DNA of 20,955 nucleotides from a virus, in the IMG/VR virus record IMGVR_UViG_3300042691_018587, positions 1-20,955 of that record; one strand, given 5' to 3'. This document shows, one piece after another, positions 19,743 through 20,955 of this stretch. Numbering within the stretch: position 1 is the first letter of the stretch; the number at the start of each line of letters is the position of its first letter. Both the position numbers and the translations under genes were made by a program. The notes below the pieces were generated by a model. The model made no database searches. It worked only from the letters and a program-made list of their open reading frames with translations, and had not been told where the DNA came from.

Positions 19743-20849
19743 ATGCTAGTGAGTAACTTTATTTATACCATAGACGTAGAAAGCGACGAGCCTATAATGC
19801 TTATAAATAAGCACATCGGTAACGACGACCAACTAGGGCAAGGTATAGACGGCTCTATATTTCAAGCCGAGCTATTGAGGCTTGACACTATGGGCAAAAA
19901 GCGTATACAAGTTTGGATAAGTAGCGAGGGCGGTATAGTAATGGACGGGTATAAAATTTACAACGCTATACTAAAGTCTAAGACTAAAGTAGACACGTAT
20001 AACGTCGGTATATGCGCTAGTATTGCCGCCGTAATTTTCCAAGCGGGCCGTAAAAGAATAATGGCCGACTACTCCCTACTTATGTACCACAACCCTTACG
20101 GGGGCGAGAGTACCGAACTTAAAAAAATGCGCGAAAGTATAGCCGTAATGGTAGCCGAGCGTACGGGCAACGTAAAGGACGACGTACTTAAAATAATGGA
20201 CCGTACTACTTGGATAAGCGCGGCCGAGGCTTTACTTGGGGGTTTTTGCGACGAGGTAGAGTATAGTAAAGACGTAAATATAAAACACGGCAACGCTAAA
20301 GCCCTTTGGGAAAGCGGGGCACTTGTAGCTAATAGTATTTTAAACCCAAAAAATAAAAAACCAATGTTAACAAACGTAGCTAATAAGCTAGGGTTAAACC
20401 CCGAGGCCAACGAGGCGGCCGTAGTAGCCGAAATTACCGCTATACTCAATAAAAAAATGAGTATGGAGGACAAAATGGCTAAAATGGAAAACGAATACAA
20501 AGCCGCTAAAGAAAAATGCGACGAGTTAGAGGCTAAAATGGCTAAAATGGCCGAGGAAATTAAAGAGGCCGAGGACAAAAAAGCCGAGGCCGAAATGGAC
20601 GCTAAGAAAACCGAGGCTAAAAATATGGTCGAGAGTTTCGTAAAAGCGGGCAAAATTAAAAACGAAAGCGCCGACAAATGGGTAGCCCAAGCGTTGGTAA
20701 ACTTTGATAGCGTTAAAAACTTGCTCGAGGAGTTGCCTACTAACGGCAAAGCCGCGGTAATTAACACTAACCCCGTAGCTAACGAGGCGGCTCTTACAAT
20801 GGTAGCGGCTAAGGCTATGCAAGACGTACGTAATAAACTTAAAATCTAA
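19743..20849 (+). CDS. ClpP-like prohead protease with coiled-coil scaffold-like tail
   Basis: The N-terminal 200 residues are a ClpP/S14-type prohead maturation protease. The sequence IQVWISSEGGIVMDG (55-69) is followed by GICASIAAVIFQAG (89-102, nucleophile S93), SLLMYHNPYGG (111-121, H116) and GGFCDEVEY (166-174, D170 as the likely third residue). It would trim scaffold and capsid during head maturation. Residues about 208-370 are a long, Lys/Glu/Ala/Met-rich helical region (MSMEDKMAKMENEYKAAKEK and later heptads), which looks like an internal scaffold. Met208 (ATG at 20364) follows an A-rich stretch like the leaders of other genes, so a separate scaffold product may be made. The gene before the capsid start is the normal place for such a protease. 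Confidence 0.9.
   Translation: MLVSNFIYTIDVESDEPIMLINKHIGNDDQLGQGIDGSIFQAELLRLDTMGKKRIQVWISSEGGIVMDGYKIYNAILKSKTKVDTYNVGICASIAAVIFQAGRKRIMADYSLLMYHNPYGGESTELKKMRESIAVMVAERTGNVKDDVLKIMDRTTWISAAEALLGGFCDEVEYSKDVNIKHGNAKALWESGALVANSILNPKNKKPMLTNVANKLGLNPEANEAAVVAEITAILNKKMSMEDKMAKMENEYKAAKEKCDELEAKMAKMAEEIKEAEDKKAEAEMDAKKTEAKNMVESFVKAGKIKNESADKWVAQALVNFDSVKNLLEELPTNGKAAVINTNPVANEAALTMVAAKAMQDVRNKLKI
20364..20849 (+). CDS. Possible nested scaffold protein from an internal start
   Basis: Met208 of the protease gene is preceded by about 20 mostly-A bases (20343-20363, AAACCCAAAAAATAAAAAACC at its core), resembling the A-rich leaders before confirmed starts here. Translation from 20364 would give a 161-residue, mostly coiled-coil protein without the catalytic domain, similar in layout to the lambda C/Nu3 arrangement. 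It is in the same frame as the full-length gene, so no new ORF is required. This is inference from leader likeness and domain border and is not proved. Confidence 0.4.
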   Translation: MLTNVANKLGLNPEANEAAVVAEITAILNKKMSMEDKMAKMENEYKAAKEKCDELEAKMAKMAEEIKEAEDKKAEAEMDAKKTEAKNMVESFVKAGKIKNESADKWVAQALVNFDSVKNLLEELPTNGKAAVINTNPVANEAALTMVAAKAMQDVRNKLKI

Positions 20850-20876
20850 ATTTTTTAACCCATAAATTAAAACAAA

Positions 20877-20955
20877 ATGAGCGAGGCTTTAAACATTCAA
20901 GATACTAGTTGGTCGGGACCCGCCGCTAGCTATATGATTACCCGCGCCGTAGTAG
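20877..20955 (+). CDS. Start of the probable major capsid gene, cut by the window edge
   Basis: An ATG at 20877 follows an A-rich leader (TAAATTAAAACAAA) and opens a frame that runs to the last base: MSEALNIQDTSWSGP, then AASYMITRAVV. Only 26 residues are visible. The call as major capsid protein rests on position after the prohead protease, where the capsid gene is normally found. The fragment has no diagnostic motif. Coding status is likely, function inferred. Confidence 0.55.
   Translation, partial: MSEALNIQDTSWSGPAASYMITRAVV

Noticed and set aside
20096-20767. Long minus-strand open frame (223 codons) opposite the protease gene
   Set aside because: Its Leu/Ser/Phe/Ala-rich product is what the complement of Lys/Glu/Ala-rich coiled-coil codons gives. 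The + strand frame is a clear protease, and no leader precedes the minus-strand start.
1-20955. Integrase, repressor, attachment site or other lysogeny marker
   Set aside because: None of the genes resembles these and no long direct repeats were seen, so I do not call the element temperate or virulent.

Overview
The window is a continuous stretch of a tailed, probably contractile-tailed (myovirus-type) bacteriophage or prophage genome. Every supported gene lies on the + strand, packed with short gaps or 1-59 nt overlaps. The host is most likely a member of the Bacteroidota. Start codons are preceded by A-rich leaders, often the 9-mer AAACCTAAA, instead of Shine-Dalgarno sites, and several products resemble families common in flavobacterial phages. 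The host assignment is inference, because no host gene, integrase, repressor or attachment site is present.

Layout: (1) Positions 1-3137 hold accessory early genes: a 5'-truncated gene, small unknowns, a DUF932-like protein, two terminator-like hairpins and a small basic protein with its own candidate promoter. (2) Positions 3153-5660 hold a recombination cassette (RecT-like annealing protein, YqaJ-type exonuclease, NinG/Rap family nuclease) followed by small unknowns. (3) Positions 5683-8625 hold replication genes: a DUF1376-type initiator/loader whose linker carries an origin-like repeat cluster, a DnaB-type helicase, a micro membrane protein and an SSB-like protein with an acidic tip. (4) Positions 8859-10812 hold the packaging genes, with a dyad upstream of the small terminase subunit and a structured gap before the large subunit. 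(5) Positions 10814-16743 hold a Mu-like portal/neck module: gp36-like connector, gp29-like portal, gp30/MuF minor head protein fused to a zinc-metallopeptidase-like C-terminus, a small overlapping gene, a ferritin-like protein, a gpG-like protein and a putative tail terminator. (6) Positions 16746-19699 hold a J-type baseplate protein, a gpI-position protein, a tail/fibre-like protein, a second small HExxH protein and a small unknown. (7) Positions 19743-20955 hold a ClpP-like prohead protease with a coiled-coil tail, probably hiding a nested scaffold, and the start of what should be the major capsid gene.

How the genes work together: the early cassette would recombine and replicate the genome, TerS/TerL would package it through the portal, and MuF, connector, tail-completion and baseplate proteins build the virion. 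The most interesting candidate system is the MuF-zincin fusion and its overlapping 73-codon downstream gene, an arrangement like phage MuF polymorphic toxin/immunity pairs. The second strong signal is genome-wide: two-fold degenerate codons end in A/T almost only before A and in G/C otherwise. TpA, CpG and CTAG are abundant, and GATC is absent from all 20,955 bases by two manual scans.
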